Shown: one piece after another, positions 34,073 to 42,455 of the stretch
How the letters are laid out: each line of letters starts with the position of its first letter
How positions within the stretch are numbered: position 1 is the first letter of the stretch
Source of the DNA: Nocardiopsis sp. JB363
Lineage (GTDB): Bacteria; Actinomycetota; Actinomycetes; Streptosporangiales; Streptosporangiaceae
Length of the DNA stretch: 48,339 nucleotides
Direction: 5' to 3'
NCBI RefSeq assembly: GCF_900143625.1
Contig: NZ_FRFF01000013.1
Coordinates: 1 to 48,339, forward strand
The notes under the pieces: generated by a model
What the model saw: only the letters and a program-made list of their open reading frames with translations
Databases searched by the model: none
What the model was told of the DNA's origin: nothing
Made by a program: the position numbers and the translations under genes

Positions 34073-35269
34073 ATGGATTTCGACATCGAAGACGCCATCC
34101 ATGGCGTCGACGCCACCTCCGTCCTGGAACTGTTGCCCGAGCGACCGCGGCTGCTGGCCCTGGGCGAGCCCACCCACCGCCAAGGCACGTTGCTGAGTCT
34201 GCGCAACGACCTCTTCCGAGAGCTCGTCGAACAGTACGGCTACCGCACCATCGCGATCGAGAGCGACTGCATGATGGGCCTGGTCGTGGACGACTACGTC
34301 ACCGGCGCCGCGGGCACCCTGGAGGAGGTGATGGAGAGCGGTTTCAGCCATGAATGGGGCGCCGACCAGGGCAATCGTGACCTGGTGCGCTGGATGCGTT
34401 TCCACAACGAGGGCCGCCTCGCCCACGAGCAGGTCCGGTTCGCGGGGTTCGACGGCCCGTTGGAGATCACCGGCGCCGCGAGTCCGCGCCGGGCCCTGAC
34501 CGCGCTGCACGGGTTCCTCTCCACCCACGTGGACTCGGGGCTGTCGCCCTGCACCGCGCACGCCCTGGACGACCTGCTGGGATCCGACGCTCAGTGGACC
34601 GAACCCGAGGCGATGATGGATCCCGCCCGCTCGGTGGGGCGCTCCGCCGAGGCCGACCGACTGCGGCTGATCGCCCACGACCTGGTGGCGTTGTTGGCGG
34701 AACACGCACCGCACCTGATCGCGCGGACCTCGCAAGAGGACATGGCGCGGGCCCGCCTGTACGGGCGTACCGCCACCGGCCTGCTGCGCTACCACCAGTG
34801 CATGGCCGATGCCTCACCGGCCCGCATGTCCCGATTGCTGAGCGTGCGCGACGCGATGATGGCCGACAACCTCCTGGCCCTTGCCCGGCGAGGTCCGACC
34901 TTGGTCCACGCCCACAACTCCCACCTGCAAAGACAGCAGAGCAGCATGAGCATGTGGCAGGGGCGGGTGCGATGGTGGAGCGCCGGAGCACTGGTCAACG
35001 CCCACCTGGGCGAGGGGTACGCCTTCCTGCACACGGCACTGGGCACCCTGCCGCGCCAGGGCGTGGACACCCCACCGCCGCACACCATCGAAGGGCTGCT
35101 GTACGAGCTACAGGGAGACCATCACCTGGTCGATCCAAGGCTCCTGGCCCAGGCCCTGGAGGAGGCCCCGCTCCCACCGCGCGAATCGCCCTGGTTCGGA
35201 TACGCCCCACTGGACCCGGCCCACCTGGCCCGAATCGACGGCCTGGTGTTCGTCAAGGACGTGTCCTAA
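34073..35269 (+). CDS. Erythromycin esterase-like protein
   Basis: 398 residues. Ere family features: L-L-A-L-G-E-P-T-H-R-Q-G (the E-x2-H pair of the active site), I-A-I-E-S-D-C-M-M-G, G-F-S-H-E-W-G-A-D-Q-G-N-R-D-L-V-R-W-M-R, and L-V-H-A-H-N-S-H-L with the later active-site histidine. EreA/EreB open the macrolactone of erythromycin; many actinomycete paralogues act on unknown esters. ATG 34073 is used; a TTG at 34019 is in frame, but the codons between are poor. Whether it hydrolyses macrolides cannot be told from sequence. Confidence 0.83.
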   Translation: MDFDIEDAIHGVDATSVLELLPERPRLLALGEPTHRQGTLLSLRNDLFRELVEQYGYRTIAIESDCMMGLVVDDYVTGAAGTLEEVMESGFSHEWGADQGNRDLVRWMRFHNEGRLAHEQVRFAGFDGPLEITGAASPRRALTALHGFLSTHVDSGLSPCTAHALDDLLGSDAQWTEPEAMMDPARSVGRSAEADRLRLIAHDLVALLAEHAPHLIARTSQEDMARARLYGRTATGLLRYHQCMADASPARMSRLLSVRDAMMADNLLALARRGPTLVHAHNSHLQRQQSSMSMWQGRVRWWSAGALVNAHLGEGYAFLHTALGTLPRQGVDTPPPHTIEGLLYELQGDHHLVDPRLLAQALEEAPLPPRESPWFGYAPLDPAHLARIDGLVFVKDVS

Positions 35270-35297
35270 GTGCACTGACCCGAGAGGTGAGGTGCGA

Positions 35298-36164
35298 CTA
35301 GGACCCGAACCGTTCGAGTACCGTTCGCGCCGTCTCCAGTCGGACGTCCCTGACCTGGGCGAAGAGCGCGAAATCCTGGGGGTGTTCCTCGATCAGGCCC
35401 TCCTGCGCCGCCGCCTCCGCCTCGCCCCAGACCTCGACCACCGAGGCGTCCTCCTTACAGGCCACGTCCGCCGTCGCCACCTCTCTCTCCTGCGTTGACG
35501 GATCGCCCTCCCCTTCCGTCCAACGCTCATCGGCCGAGGCCTCGGTCGGAGTGGGATAGTCCAAGCCCCGGTCCGCCATGCAGGTGCTCCAGGCGGAGAA
35601 GGCATCGACCACCGGGGGCGCGCTTTGGGAGGCCTCGAAACTCGCGTGGATGTAGGAGTTCAACAGGTCGTAGTCCATGTCCGGGACACCCGCGGTGAGG
35701 TCCCCGGCCGCCTCTTCCAGGCACCCGGTTTCGCCCTCGCTCCCGTGGGCCGCTCGGTGCTCGGTGGCCAGGAGGGTGAGCCGGTCCTCCCGCGTCTCCT
35801 CCACGAGGACCTCGTCCGCTGCCCCGGGCGGCGCGCCGTAACCGTACTGTTGGGCCACCTGCGTCTCGATCACGCCGTATCGACGTCGGTGCGCGGGGTC
35901 GGTCCCCTCCTCCTCGGGGACGGGAAGCACCTGCCAGTCCATGCCGTGTCCTCGCATGCAGTCGCGCACGAGCAGGTCCTCGGCGTAGTCGAGCGTTCGC
36001 ATTTCGAAGGGGGAGAGCGTGTACTCGTCGAAGGGCAGGGTCAGCGACCGCACCCTCTGCTCGGCGGGAAGGTAGCGGTCCCCGCCTCCCTCATCCTGTA
36101 CGCCGCAGGCGGCGAGTCCCAGGGCAACGCACAGCGCCCCGGCCACCGAAAGAAGTCTGTTCAT
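35298..36164 (-). CDS. Predicted secreted lipoprotein
   Basis: 288 residues. The N-terminus is a lipoprotein signal: M-N-R-L-L-S-V-A-G-A-L-C-V-A-L-G-L-A-A-C, with the lipobox L-A-A-C giving a lipidated Cys20. The mature part is strongly acidic, with two Cys near residues 69 and 143 and later C-M-A-D-R-G and C-K-E-D pairs. No known domain is seen. Similar acidic lipoproteins are frequent in Nocardiopsis-type genomes. It has its own promoter region and its stop lies 28 bp from the convergent Ere-like gene. Confidence 0.8.
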   Translation of the reverse strand: MNRLLSVAGALCVALGLAACGVQDEGGGDRYLPAEQRVRSLTLPFDEYTLSPFEMRTLDYAEDLLVRDCMRGHGMDWQVLPVPEEEGTDPAHRRRYGVIETQVAQQYGYGAPPGAADEVLVEETREDRLTLLATEHRAAHGSEGETGCLEEAAGDLTAGVPDMDYDLLNSYIHASFEASQSAPPVVDAFSAWSTCMADRGLDYPTPTEASADERWTEGEGDPSTQEREVATADVACKEDASVVEVWGEAEAAAQEGLIEEHPQDFALFAQVRDVRLETARTVLERFGS

Positions 36165-36246
36165 CGGTTTGTTCGGGCATGGGAACCCGGTCTTTCAGAT
36201 CCGGGAGGAAATGCCCCATTCCTTCCATCGATTCTCCACCGAAATG

Positions 36247-36280
36247 GTGCCGGGAAGGCCGAGCTCGACCTCCCCGGCAC
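36247..36280 (-). terminator. Hairpin after the I36-family gene
   Basis: GTGCCGGGAAGG (36247-36258) and CCTCCCCGGCAC (36269-36280) pair with a single mismatch around a ten-base loop, five bases after the stop of the minus-strand gene. A short T-rich tract follows on that strand. Confidence 0.6.
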
Positions 36281-36285
36281 GCCGA

Positions 36286-36687
36286 TCACCAGACCCGGAT
36301 CGAGCTGATCCTGTTGTCGAAGCCGTTGTCGGTCAGATCCTTGTCGGAGGAGTTCTTCTGGGCGTAGTAGGACGCCCCTCCGTATTCCGCGTGCTCGTAG
36401 AAGGAGGCGTTGTTGGGCTTCTGGTTCTTCATGGAACTGGCGTTGTCATTGACGCTACGGCAACCCGATCCGCTCCAGCAGTTGCCGGACAGGTTGCGGT
36501 CACTGCCGGAGGTCCGCCAGGACCCGCCCTTGTAGTCGTCGTGCTCGTAGAGGTAGATGTAGGTGGCCTGCGCCTCGACCATGGGGATGCTCGCGGCCGA
36601 GGCCGTCGGAGCCGTGCCGAGCACCCCGGCGACGGCGACGGAGGCCACCATCGCGGCGGTGGCGAACAATCGCTTGTTGGCAGACAT
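36286..36687 (-). CDS. Secreted peptidase-inhibitor I36 / beta-gamma crystallin-like protein
   Basis: 133 residues. A Sec signal peptide (M-S-A-N-K-R-L-F-A-T-A-A-M-V-A-S-V-A-V-A, cleavage after A-S-A) is followed by two Greek-key modules: Y-I-Y-L-Y-E-H-D-D-Y-K-G-G-S-W and A-S-F-Y-E-H-A-E-Y-G-G-A-S-Y-Y, with N-D-N-A-S-S-M-K and N-R-I-S-S-I-R-V as the matching strands. Two cysteines (G-N-C-W, S-G-C-R) could form a disulphide. This is the pattern of Streptomyces metalloproteinase inhibitor (SMPI) and I36 proteins. ATG 36687 follows AGAGAGGGA. Confidence 0.88.
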   Translation of the reverse strand: MSANKRLFATAAMVASVAVAGVLGTAPTASAASIPMVEAQATYIYLYEHDDYKGGSWRTSGSDRNLSGNCWSGSGCRSVNDNASSMKNQKPNNASFYEHAEYGGASYYAQKNSSDKDLTDNGFDNRISSIRVW

Positions 36688-37084
36688 GGATTCCCTCTCT
36701 CGATTGGCGACGCCAATACCTGCCACGACCGGAATGTCCCGGTCGCGCTTCGCGGCGTCCCTCAATGACATTAAGCGAGGAGTCCGATCGTGAAAAGAAA
36801 ATACCTTGGCCACATCAGGCCGCCCCCAGCATGACATTCCGGAATTCAAAGACCATATTGGAGCAATTGCGGATAAAAATTAATGCCCGCCGACATCACT
36901 GAATTCGATGGTCGCCATGATTTGGCAGAGAAGACAGGGAGTGGTGTGGTCGCCGCTCACCCGCGCCGGTGCCACGCGGTCCGACCTCCCCGGGCGTGAG
37001 CCGGGCACAGCGCGCCCGCGGGGGTTGTCCACAGGCGACCTCGCCCCTCTTCCTCCGCCCGCCCCGAAAACCTAACCTGAAGAG
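36688..37084. other. 397-bp intergenic region, relatively AT-rich
   Basis: No gene or clear RNA is seen. It serves as the promoter region for the secreted I36 protein (minus) and the PPOX gene (plus). The stretch 36780-36900 is the most AT-rich non-coding DNA nearby and includes TTCCGGAA (36837-36844) as a palindrome. Nothing else could be supported. Confidence 0.4.
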
Positions 37085-37534
37085 GTGAGCGAAACTCCCA
37101 GCACCCTCTCGCCCCACCCCTTCGACGTCGACACCTTCCTCGCCCGGCCCTTGGTCGCCCGCGTGGCCACCACCAACGCCTCGGGCGCACCCACCGTCAG
37201 ACCGGTCTGGTTCCTGTGGGAAGAAGGGGTGCTGTGGTGGATCACCGGTGAGTACGCGGTCATGGCCCAACACCTGGAACGCGACCCACGCACCGCCGTG
37301 GTGATCGACACCTGCGATCTGCGACGCCAGGAGTACCTGCAGGTGATCATGCGGGGCAGAGCCGAAGTGGTGCCCTTCGACCCGGCCCTGGCCACACGCA
37401 AACTCCGCCGCTACCTGGGCGAGGACGAGAGCACCTGGCACCCGGACTTTCGCCACTACGCCGACGACGCCCGCCTGGTGCGTCTGGTCCCCGAACGCAC
37501 CGTGGTCAAGGACCTGTCCAAGGCCCTGCCCTGA
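37085..37534 (+). CDS. PPOX-class flavin- or F420-dependent oxidoreductase
   Basis: 149 residues of the split-barrel fold: L-V-A-R-V-A-T-T-N-A-S-G-A-P-T-V-R-P-V-W-F-L-W (residues ~20-42), then L-W-W-I-T-G, Q-H-L-E-R-D-P-R-T-A-V-V-I-D-T and a late M-R-G-R-A-E-V-V. The order matches pyridoxamine-phosphate-oxidase-like proteins, many of which in actinomycetes use F420. The GTG start follows AAGAG. It converges on the winged-helix gene; a long hairpin lies between them. Confidence 0.85.
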   Translation: MSETPSTLSPHPFDVDTFLARPLVARVATTNASGAPTVRPVWFLWEEGVLWWITGEYAVMAQHLERDPRTAVVIDTCDLRRQEYLQVIMRGRAEVVPFDPALATRKLRRYLGEDESTWHPDFRHYADDARLVRLVPERTVVKDLSKALP

Positions 37535-37557
37535 CCGTGCGCACCGGACGCGAACCT

Positions 37558-37598
37558 CGCCGCACCAGGACCGGCTCAGGGCCGGTCCTGGTGCGGCG
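37558..37598. terminator. Perfect 18-bp stem between convergent genes
   Basis: CGCCGCACCAGGACCGGC (37558-37575) pairs completely with GCCGGTCCTGGTGCGGCG (37581-37598) across a five-base loop. It lies 23 bp after one stop codon and 7 bp before the other. With no U-tract, it may be a bidirectional terminator or a site of stable RNA structure. Confidence 0.75.
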
Positions 37599-37604
37599 GG
37601 TCCG

Positions 37605-37904
37605 CTACCGGGAGGGGCGGTCGCGACTCTGGTCGACGATCCGTCGCAGTGCGGCGAGGTGGTTTTCGATGGCCGCACGCCCGGTGTCGGTCAGTCGCAG
37701 ACTGGTGCGCGGGTACTTGCCCACGTAGCCCTTGTGCACCTCGACGTATTCGTGCGTCTCCAGCTTCCCGATCTGCTTGGACAGGGCCGACTTGGACAAC
37801 CCCGCCCCCTCGCGTACGAAGGAGAAGTCCGCCCAGTCGCTGGAGGCGAGCAACGCCAGGATCTTCAACCGTGTGGCGTCGGCCAGTAACGGGTCGATCT
37901 CCAT
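37605..37904 (-). CDS. Winged-helix transcriptional regulator (HTH_34-type)
   Basis: 99 residues: D-P-L-L-A-D-A-T-R-L-K-I-L-A-L-L-A-S, the helix-turn-helix F-V-R-E-G-A-G-L-S-K-S-A-L-S-K-Q-I-G-K-L-E, and a wing Y-V-G-K-Y-P-R-T-S-L-R-L-T-D-T-G-R. This is the short 'transcriptional regulator with ArsR-like fold' family. It follows the membrane-protein gene by four bases in an operon, and the GTTTCC/GGAAAC dyad upstream of that gene is its probable site, so it is likely autoregulatory. Confidence 0.9.
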   Translation of the reverse strand: MEIDPLLADATRLKILALLASSDWADFSFVREGAGLSKSALSKQIGKLETHEYVEVHKGYVGKYPRTSLRLTDTGRAAIENHLAALRRIVDQSRDRPSR

Positions 37905-37908
37905 AGGC

Positions 37909-38382
37909 CTAACCTCGGTTTTCCGGCCTGGTCATCCACCACTTGGCGAAAGGCGGACCCGCCAGGGCGAGCACCAGACCCACCACGGCCCCCGAGATCG
38001 GGTAGGTCTCACCCAGCAGGTGCGAAACGGCCGCGTTAATGGAGAGGAACAGCGCCAGTGCCACGAGGATGACCACGAGGGACAGCGTTCGGCGTCGACG
38101 GCCGGCGACGCCGGTCAGTCGTGCGCGATTACCGGTGAGCCGACCCCATCGGGCAGACCTGTTGAGCACGGCGGCCAGCACGGCCACCACGACCAGCCCC
38201 CAGGAGAGGTAGGTGCCCATCTGCGGACCCGAGAGCCAAAAGAGCACCGACGCGGCGAACACCGCGATGCCGGCCACGGCCCAAGGTCCGCGCCTGTGCA
38301 CCAGCGCGCCGGCGGCCTCCCGCTTCACGTGGTCGACTTCCTGGAGGTCTCGCTCGGCGTCGGACGGGTCGATCTGATTCAT
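37909..38382 (-). CDS. Four-helix membrane protein, partner of the winged-helix regulator
   Basis: 157 residues. Hydrophobic segments lie at ~34-52, 57-73, 97-115 and 124-142. The N-terminal ~30 residues are charged (D-P-S-D-A-E-R-D-L-Q-E-V-D-H-V-K). No enzymatic motif. Operons of a small membrane protein and a MarR/ArsR-like wing regulator are common in actinomycetes; the protein may sense envelope state and control the regulator. ATG 38382 follows GGGAG; the GTG at 38394 is also in frame. Confidence 0.8.
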   Translation of the reverse strand: MNQIDPSDAERDLQEVDHVKREAAGALVHRRGPWAVAGIAVFAASVLFWLSGPQMGTYLSWGLVVVAVLAAVLNRSARWGRLTGNRARLTGVAGRRRRTLSLVVILVALALFLSINAAVSHLLGETYPISGAVVGLVLALAGPPFAKWWMTRPENRG

Positions 38383-38401
38383 GTTGTCTCCCACTCACCT
38401 A

Positions 38402-38418
38402 GTTTCCTTTGAGGAAAC
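38402..38418. promoter_or_regulatory. GTTTCC/GGAAAC operator
   Basis: GTTTCC (38402-38407) and GGAAAC (38413-38418) form a perfect 6-bp inverted repeat with a 5-bp spacer, 19 bp upstream of the membrane-protein/regulator operon. Its position overlaps the likely promoter, in keeping with autorepression. Confidence 0.7.
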
Positions 38419-38643
38419 AGTAAGGTCCGATGCGCTTCCGACGCAACCCTTGTGGCGACACCGATCACGTCTTCGACGGAGCCGGGTCGGTGAGGGGGCC
38501 ATCTGACTCCTGGATCGGACCACAGGTGAGAGCCCCGCTTCGCCCTCCCCCGGGTCGCCGGCCGGCGCCACGAAATACGCGTGCGAGAGGGGGCGGCGAC
38601 TGCCAACATGAGCCGGGCGCCCACCCCACGCGAAAGGACACAC

Positions 38644-39300
38644 GTGCCCGCTCCCGACCCGAACCGGCTCCACCCCACCACCCGCCCCGACCTGACCAAC
38701 GTGGTCTTCCTGCGGGCCCAGGTCACCTCGGAGCTGATCGAGGTGGGCGAGTACACCTACTACGACGACCAGGGCAGCGGTGTCCCCTTCGAGGACGCCT
38801 GCGTGCTCTACAACCACGGCCCCCAACGATTGGTCATCGGCCGCTACAGCGCCATCGCCCCGCAGGTCACCTTCCTGATGCCGGCCGGCAACCACCCCAC
38901 GATCGGCCCCTCCACCTACCCCTTCACCATGTTCGGCGGCGAGTGGGGCGAGCGCACCCTGGACACCTACCTGTCGATCCCGGCCTCACCCGACACCCGG
39001 ATCGGCAACGACGTGTGGATCGGCCGAGGCGCCACGATCATGCCGGGGGTGAGCATCGGCGATGGCGCGATCGTCGCCGCGCGCAGCGTGGTGGTCAAGG
39101 ACGTCGAGCCCTACGCCCTGGTGGGCGGCAACCCCGCCCGGCAGCTGCGCTCGCGCTTTGACGAACAGGACGTGGCCCTGCTGTTGGAGGCCCGCTGGTG
39201 GGACTGGCCGGTGGAAGCGGTCACCGAACACGCCGCGCAGATCATGGGCGGGACCCCCTCCGAGCTGGCGCGGATCGCCCGCGAGGTCCGGGCGGGCTGA
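38644..39300 (+). CDS. Vat/CatB-like hexapeptide xenobiotic acetyltransferase
   Basis: 218 residues. The left-handed beta-helix is clear: L-V-I-G-R-Y-S-A-I-A-P-Q-V-T-F-L-M-P-A-G-N-H, with the catalytic His of the L-M-x-x-x-x-H motif, then I-G-N-D-V-W-I-G-R-G-A-T-I-M-P-G-V-S-I-G-D-G and Y-A-L-V-G-G-N-P-A-R. The C-terminal helix R-F-D-E ... W-W-D-W is typical of Vat streptogramin and CatB chloramphenicol acetyltransferases. GTG 38644 follows AAAGGA; ATG 38608 is another in-frame option. The true acceptor is not known. Confidence 0.85.
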   Translation: MPAPDPNRLHPTTRPDLTNVVFLRAQVTSELIEVGEYTYYDDQGSGVPFEDACVLYNHGPQRLVIGRYSAIAPQVTFLMPAGNHPTIGPSTYPFTMFGGEWGERTLDTYLSIPASPDTRIGNDVWIGRGATIMPGVSIGDGAIVAARSVVVKDVEPYALVGGNPARQLRSRFDEQDVALLLEARWWDWPVEAVTEHAAQIMGGTPSELARIAREVRAG

Positions 39301-39308
39301 TCACGCCC

Positions 39309-39815
39309 CTACTCGCCGGTGGCCCCGTCGATGCGCTCCCGCAGCAGGTCGGCGTGGCCGTTGTGGCGGGCGTACTCCTCGATCATGTGCACCAGCACCC
39401 ACCGGTGCGAACAGTCCTCGCCGTGACGTTGACGCTTACCGATCGCCTCCAGGTCCAAGGACGCGGAGACTTCGCGCGCGTGGGCGATCTCGGCGTGCCA
39501 CAGGGCGAAGGCCTCCTCCACCGAGGCGGTTTCCACCTGGGAAAAGTCGGCGTGGGGGTCATTGGCGTTCTTGATGGAGTCGGGCACCTCACTGCCCTCC
39601 AGGATGTAGCGGAACCAGGCCCATTCCACCGAGGTCATGTGCCGCACCAGGCCCAGCAGGGACAGGTCCGAGGGAGGCACCGAACGTTCGCGCAGTTGCG
39701 CCTGGCTCAGACCTTGGCACTTGACCTCCAGGGTCTGGCGGTGCCAGTCCAGCCAGTTGGCGAGCATGAGGCGTTCGTCGGCGATGAAGGGCGGGTCGAT
39801 ACGTGGATCGGTCAT
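39309..39815 (-). CDS. DinB-like (DUF664) protein
   Basis: 168 residues forming a four-helix bundle. The family's metal-binding histidines are found in L-V-R-H-M-T-S-V-E-W-A-W (residue ~60) and V-H-M-I-E-E-Y-A-R-H-N-G-H-A-D-L-L-R (~145-160), where the last His-x3-His pair usually completes the site. Members include mycothiol-, bacillithiol- and glutathione-dependent S-transferases; the thiol used here is unknown but would be mycothiol in an actinomycete. ATG 39815 is the natural start. Confidence 0.85.
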   Translation of the reverse strand: MTDPRIDPPFIADERLMLANWLDWHRQTLEVKCQGLSQAQLRERSVPPSDLSLLGLVRHMTSVEWAWFRYILEGSEVPDSIKNANDPHADFSQVETASVEEAFALWHAEIAHAREVSASLDLEAIGKRQRHGEDCSHRWVLVHMIEEYARHNGHADLLRERIDGATGE

Positions 39816-39929
39816 GGGCAACGACCCTAGAACTCCCCGCCTGACCGGGCCACAGGTTTTGGCCCACCCATCGACCAGGGCCCCAAGTCCTCTGGGAGCG
39901 CGACCGAAGGCCCAATAGGATGACCAATC

Positions 39930-40904
39930 ATGGACACTAGAGAACTCGGCCCCCTCGGCCCTGTCAGCGTCGTGGGTTTCGGAGCCTGGCAGATCGGCGA
40001 CGCCTGGGGCCAGGTCAGCGAGACCGACGCCATGGACGCCCTCGAAACCGCCGTGCGGGAAGGTGTCACCTTCATCGACACCGCCGACGTCTACGGCGAC
40101 GGGCGCAGCGAACGCCTGGTGGGCCGACTGCTTCAGGACCACCCCCATCTGACCGTGGCGACCAAGATGGGCCGCCGCATGGCCCAAGAGACCGCCCACT
40201 ACAACCCCGGCAACTTCCGCGCCTGGAACGACGACTCACGCCGCAACCTGGGCGTGGACACCATCGACCTGGTGCAACTGCACTGCCCGCCCAGCGCCGT
40301 CATCGACTCCGACCAGGTCTTCGACGACCTGGACGCCATGGTCACCGAGGGCCGCATGCGCGCCTACGGGGTCTCGGTGGAGACCTGCGACCAGGCCCTG
40401 GCCGCCATCGCCCGCCCCAACGTGGCCAGCGTGCAGATCATCCTCAACGCCTTCCGACTCAAGCCGCTGGAGAAGGTACTGCCCGCAGCCAAGGCCGCCG
40501 GGGTGGGCGTGATCGCTCGTGTCCCGCTGGCCAGCGGCCTGCTCACCGGCAGGTACACCCCCACCAGCAGCTTCGGCGAGGACGACCACCGCAACTTCAA
40601 CCGCCAAGGCCAGGCCTTCGACCAGGGCGAGACCTTCGCCGGCGTCGACTTCGCCACCGGCCTGGCGGCCGTGGAACGCCTGCGCCCCCTGGTGCCCGAA
40701 GGCACCACCATGGCCCAGTTCGCGTTGCGCTGGATCCTGGACCAGGAAGGGGTGAGCACCGTCATCCCCGGGGCTCGCAACGCCGACCAGGCCCGCGGTA
40801 ACGCCGCCGCCGCACAGCTGTCGCCGTTGGACGCCAAGACCCATCAGCGGGTGCGCGAGGTCTACGACGAGCTCATCCGCCCCCAGGTTCACGAGCGCTG
40901 GTGA
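39930..40904 (+). CDS. Aldo/keto reductase
   Basis: 324 residues. The AKR catalytic tetrad is present: D-T-A-D-V-Y-G-D-G-R-S-E (Asp and Tyr), A-T-K-M-G-R-R (Lys) and V-Q-L-H-C-P-P (His). The NADPH region near the end shows S-T-V-I-P-G-A-R-N-A-D-Q, typical of AKR families 5-14. Cytosolic reductase of a carbonyl of unknown identity. Its 3' end overlaps the HTH_36 gene on the opposite strand by 32 bp. Confidence 0.92.
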   Translation: MDTRELGPLGPVSVVGFGAWQIGDAWGQVSETDAMDALETAVREGVTFIDTADVYGDGRSERLVGRLLQDHPHLTVATKMGRRMAQETAHYNPGNFRAWNDDSRRNLGVDTIDLVQLHCPPSAVIDSDQVFDDLDAMVTEGRMRAYGVSVETCDQALAAIARPNVASVQIILNAFRLKPLEKVLPAAKAAGVGVIARVPLASGLLTGRYTPTSSFGEDDHRNFNRQGQAFDQGETFAGVDFATGLAAVERLRPLVPEGTTMAQFALRWILDQEGVSTVIPGARNADQARGNAAAAQLSPLDAKTHQRVREVYDELIRPQVHERW

Positions 40905-42384
40905 GCACCCCCGGTGCGCCCGCCCGAGTCGGGTCGGGCGCACCGGGCAGGCCCCCCGGATCGAGCCCCAAGGCTTGGGCCAGCTGCATTCGGGCCAGGG
41001 ACGCACCCGTCCGGGCCACGTCGTGGCCTTCCCGGGGCGTCGAGTCTTGGCCGGGCGCACGGGTCCCGCGTTCCATCGATGCGCCCATCCGCTCCAACAG
41101 TTCCGGATCCAGACCCTTCTGGGCAGGGTCGACCGGCGGCGGGCTGGGGTCCTGACCCGATCGGGGCGAGGGAATCAGCCCCGACAATGCCCTCTGTCCC
41201 TCACCGGAGTCGCCTGAAACGGGTGCGGACGCCGGCGGATGCACGATCTCGTCCGGGACATCGCGACAAGGCCCCTGGCACAGGTCACAGCGCCCGCCGG
41301 GGTGGTTGCGCACCCCCGGGTGTTCGGGGCAGGTCTTGTCGGCCTTGCCTTGGGCATCGACCACGAACCGCGGAAGCTGATCGAATTGGTCGCAATCCTC
41401 CTGGCCTTGGTCGGAGCCGGGCCACTGCTCGGGCATGGCGTCAAAGCCCATCTCCGCGCTCCAGGGTCGGTGCACCCCTCGCCCCAACTTCCCGTCCAGG
41501 AAGGCGCGTGCGTTGGCCAAGCTGTGCAGCCGTTGCATCAGGGCCGGGAATGGGCGGTGGAGCTTCTCCGACTCCGCCAACAGCGAGCAGGCCTCGTGCA
41601 CGCTCAGCCCTTGGCGCAGGAGGTTCTCCACCGCCATACCGAGTCGTTCTCGATCCGTTTCCGGATCGGACAGGAATTTTTCCGATATGCGAGCGATGAG
41701 ACCGAAAGGTCCGTCCGGTCGGATTCGTGGCTTTTGCTCCCCTGTGGTTTCGCTGTCACGGAACGGACCGGGATCCTCGTTCTCGAAACAGTAACCAGGA
41801 CAACGGTTACAAGCGCATCCTGACCCGTCGTCGAAACCAACGTGACCTGTCGTTCCTACCGATGGGTAGGGGCGAGTGATGGCGTTCAACGGTTCTTCCC
41901 CGAGCCGGGCGCGCACCTCGTTGATCTCCGCCAGGTTCTGCTCGGTGAAGGCACTGGCGGGGATGAGCACCTCCAGGACGCAGGGCAGCCGATCGGCCCA
42001 ACGCCGACCCGCGCTGAGGTCCTCCCAGAAGAAGGCTCGGGTCTGGCGTCGGTTCAGCTTGCGCAGCAGGCCCATCTTGATCAGGTCCTTGATGGCCCGC
42101 TTGATGGTGGAGGCGCTCATGGTTCCGCCGCAGCGATCGACCAGGGTTTCCAGGTAGCAGAAGCAGAAACGGCCGTCGCTGTCGCAGGCCTTGGCGATGA
42201 TCGAGGCCAGGGTGTAGGAGCGGGTGGTGGGGAAGAGCCCTGACTCCAGCGCCTGGGTCAACCAGATCGAGGCGATGAACCCGATGCCCTTCATCACCCC
42301 TTGGGGGCGCTTGACGCACTTGTACGCGCCGTGCGATTCCGCGATTTCGGCTGCGTCGCGGGGCTGATCGAGGGTAGACTCCAT
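40873..42384 (-). CDS. HTH_36-type winged-helix protein resembling plasmid/phage replication proteins
   Basis: 503 residues. Residues ~30-110 form a winged helix: L-A-S-I-I-A-K-A-C-D-S-D-G-R-F-C-F, then a turn and the recognition segment M-S-A-S-T-I-K-R-A-I-K-D-L-I-K-M-G-L-L. The middle has two Cys clusters, C-A-C-N-R-C-P-G-Y-C-F and C-P-E-H ... C-D-L-C-Q-G-P-C, likely zinc-binding. The C-terminal ~130 residues are Pro/Gly-rich and probably disordered. The HTH_36 type is common in phage and plasmid replication initiators, but no relaxase or partition gene is nearby. ATG 42384 has AAGAAGGCGG upstream. Confidence 0.6.
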   Translation of the reverse strand: MESTLDQPRDAAEIAESHGAYKCVKRPQGVMKGIGFIASIWLTQALESGLFPTTRSYTLASIIAKACDSDGRFCFCYLETLVDRCGGTMSASTIKRAIKDLIKMGLLRKLNRRQTRAFFWEDLSAGRRWADRLPCVLEVLIPASAFTEQNLAEINEVRARLGEEPLNAITRPYPSVGTTGHVGFDDGSGCACNRCPGYCFENEDPGPFRDSETTGEQKPRIRPDGPFGLIARISEKFLSDPETDRERLGMAVENLLRQGLSVHEACSLLAESEKLHRPFPALMQRLHSLANARAFLDGKLGRGVHRPWSAEMGFDAMPEQWPGSDQGQEDCDQFDQLPRFVVDAQGKADKTCPEHPGVRNHPGGRCDLCQGPCRDVPDEIVHPPASAPVSGDSGEGQRALSGLIPSPRSGQDPSPPPVDPAQKGLDPELLERMGASMERGTRAPGQDSTPREGHDVARTGASLARMQLAQALGLDPGGLPGAPDPTRAGAPGVLTSAREPGGG

Positions 42385-42455
42385 GGCAAGCCGCCTTCTT
42401 GGACTTGGGTTAGGTGGCACGGTCGACATCCCTGTTTGTTGCAGGAGTCGGCCAC

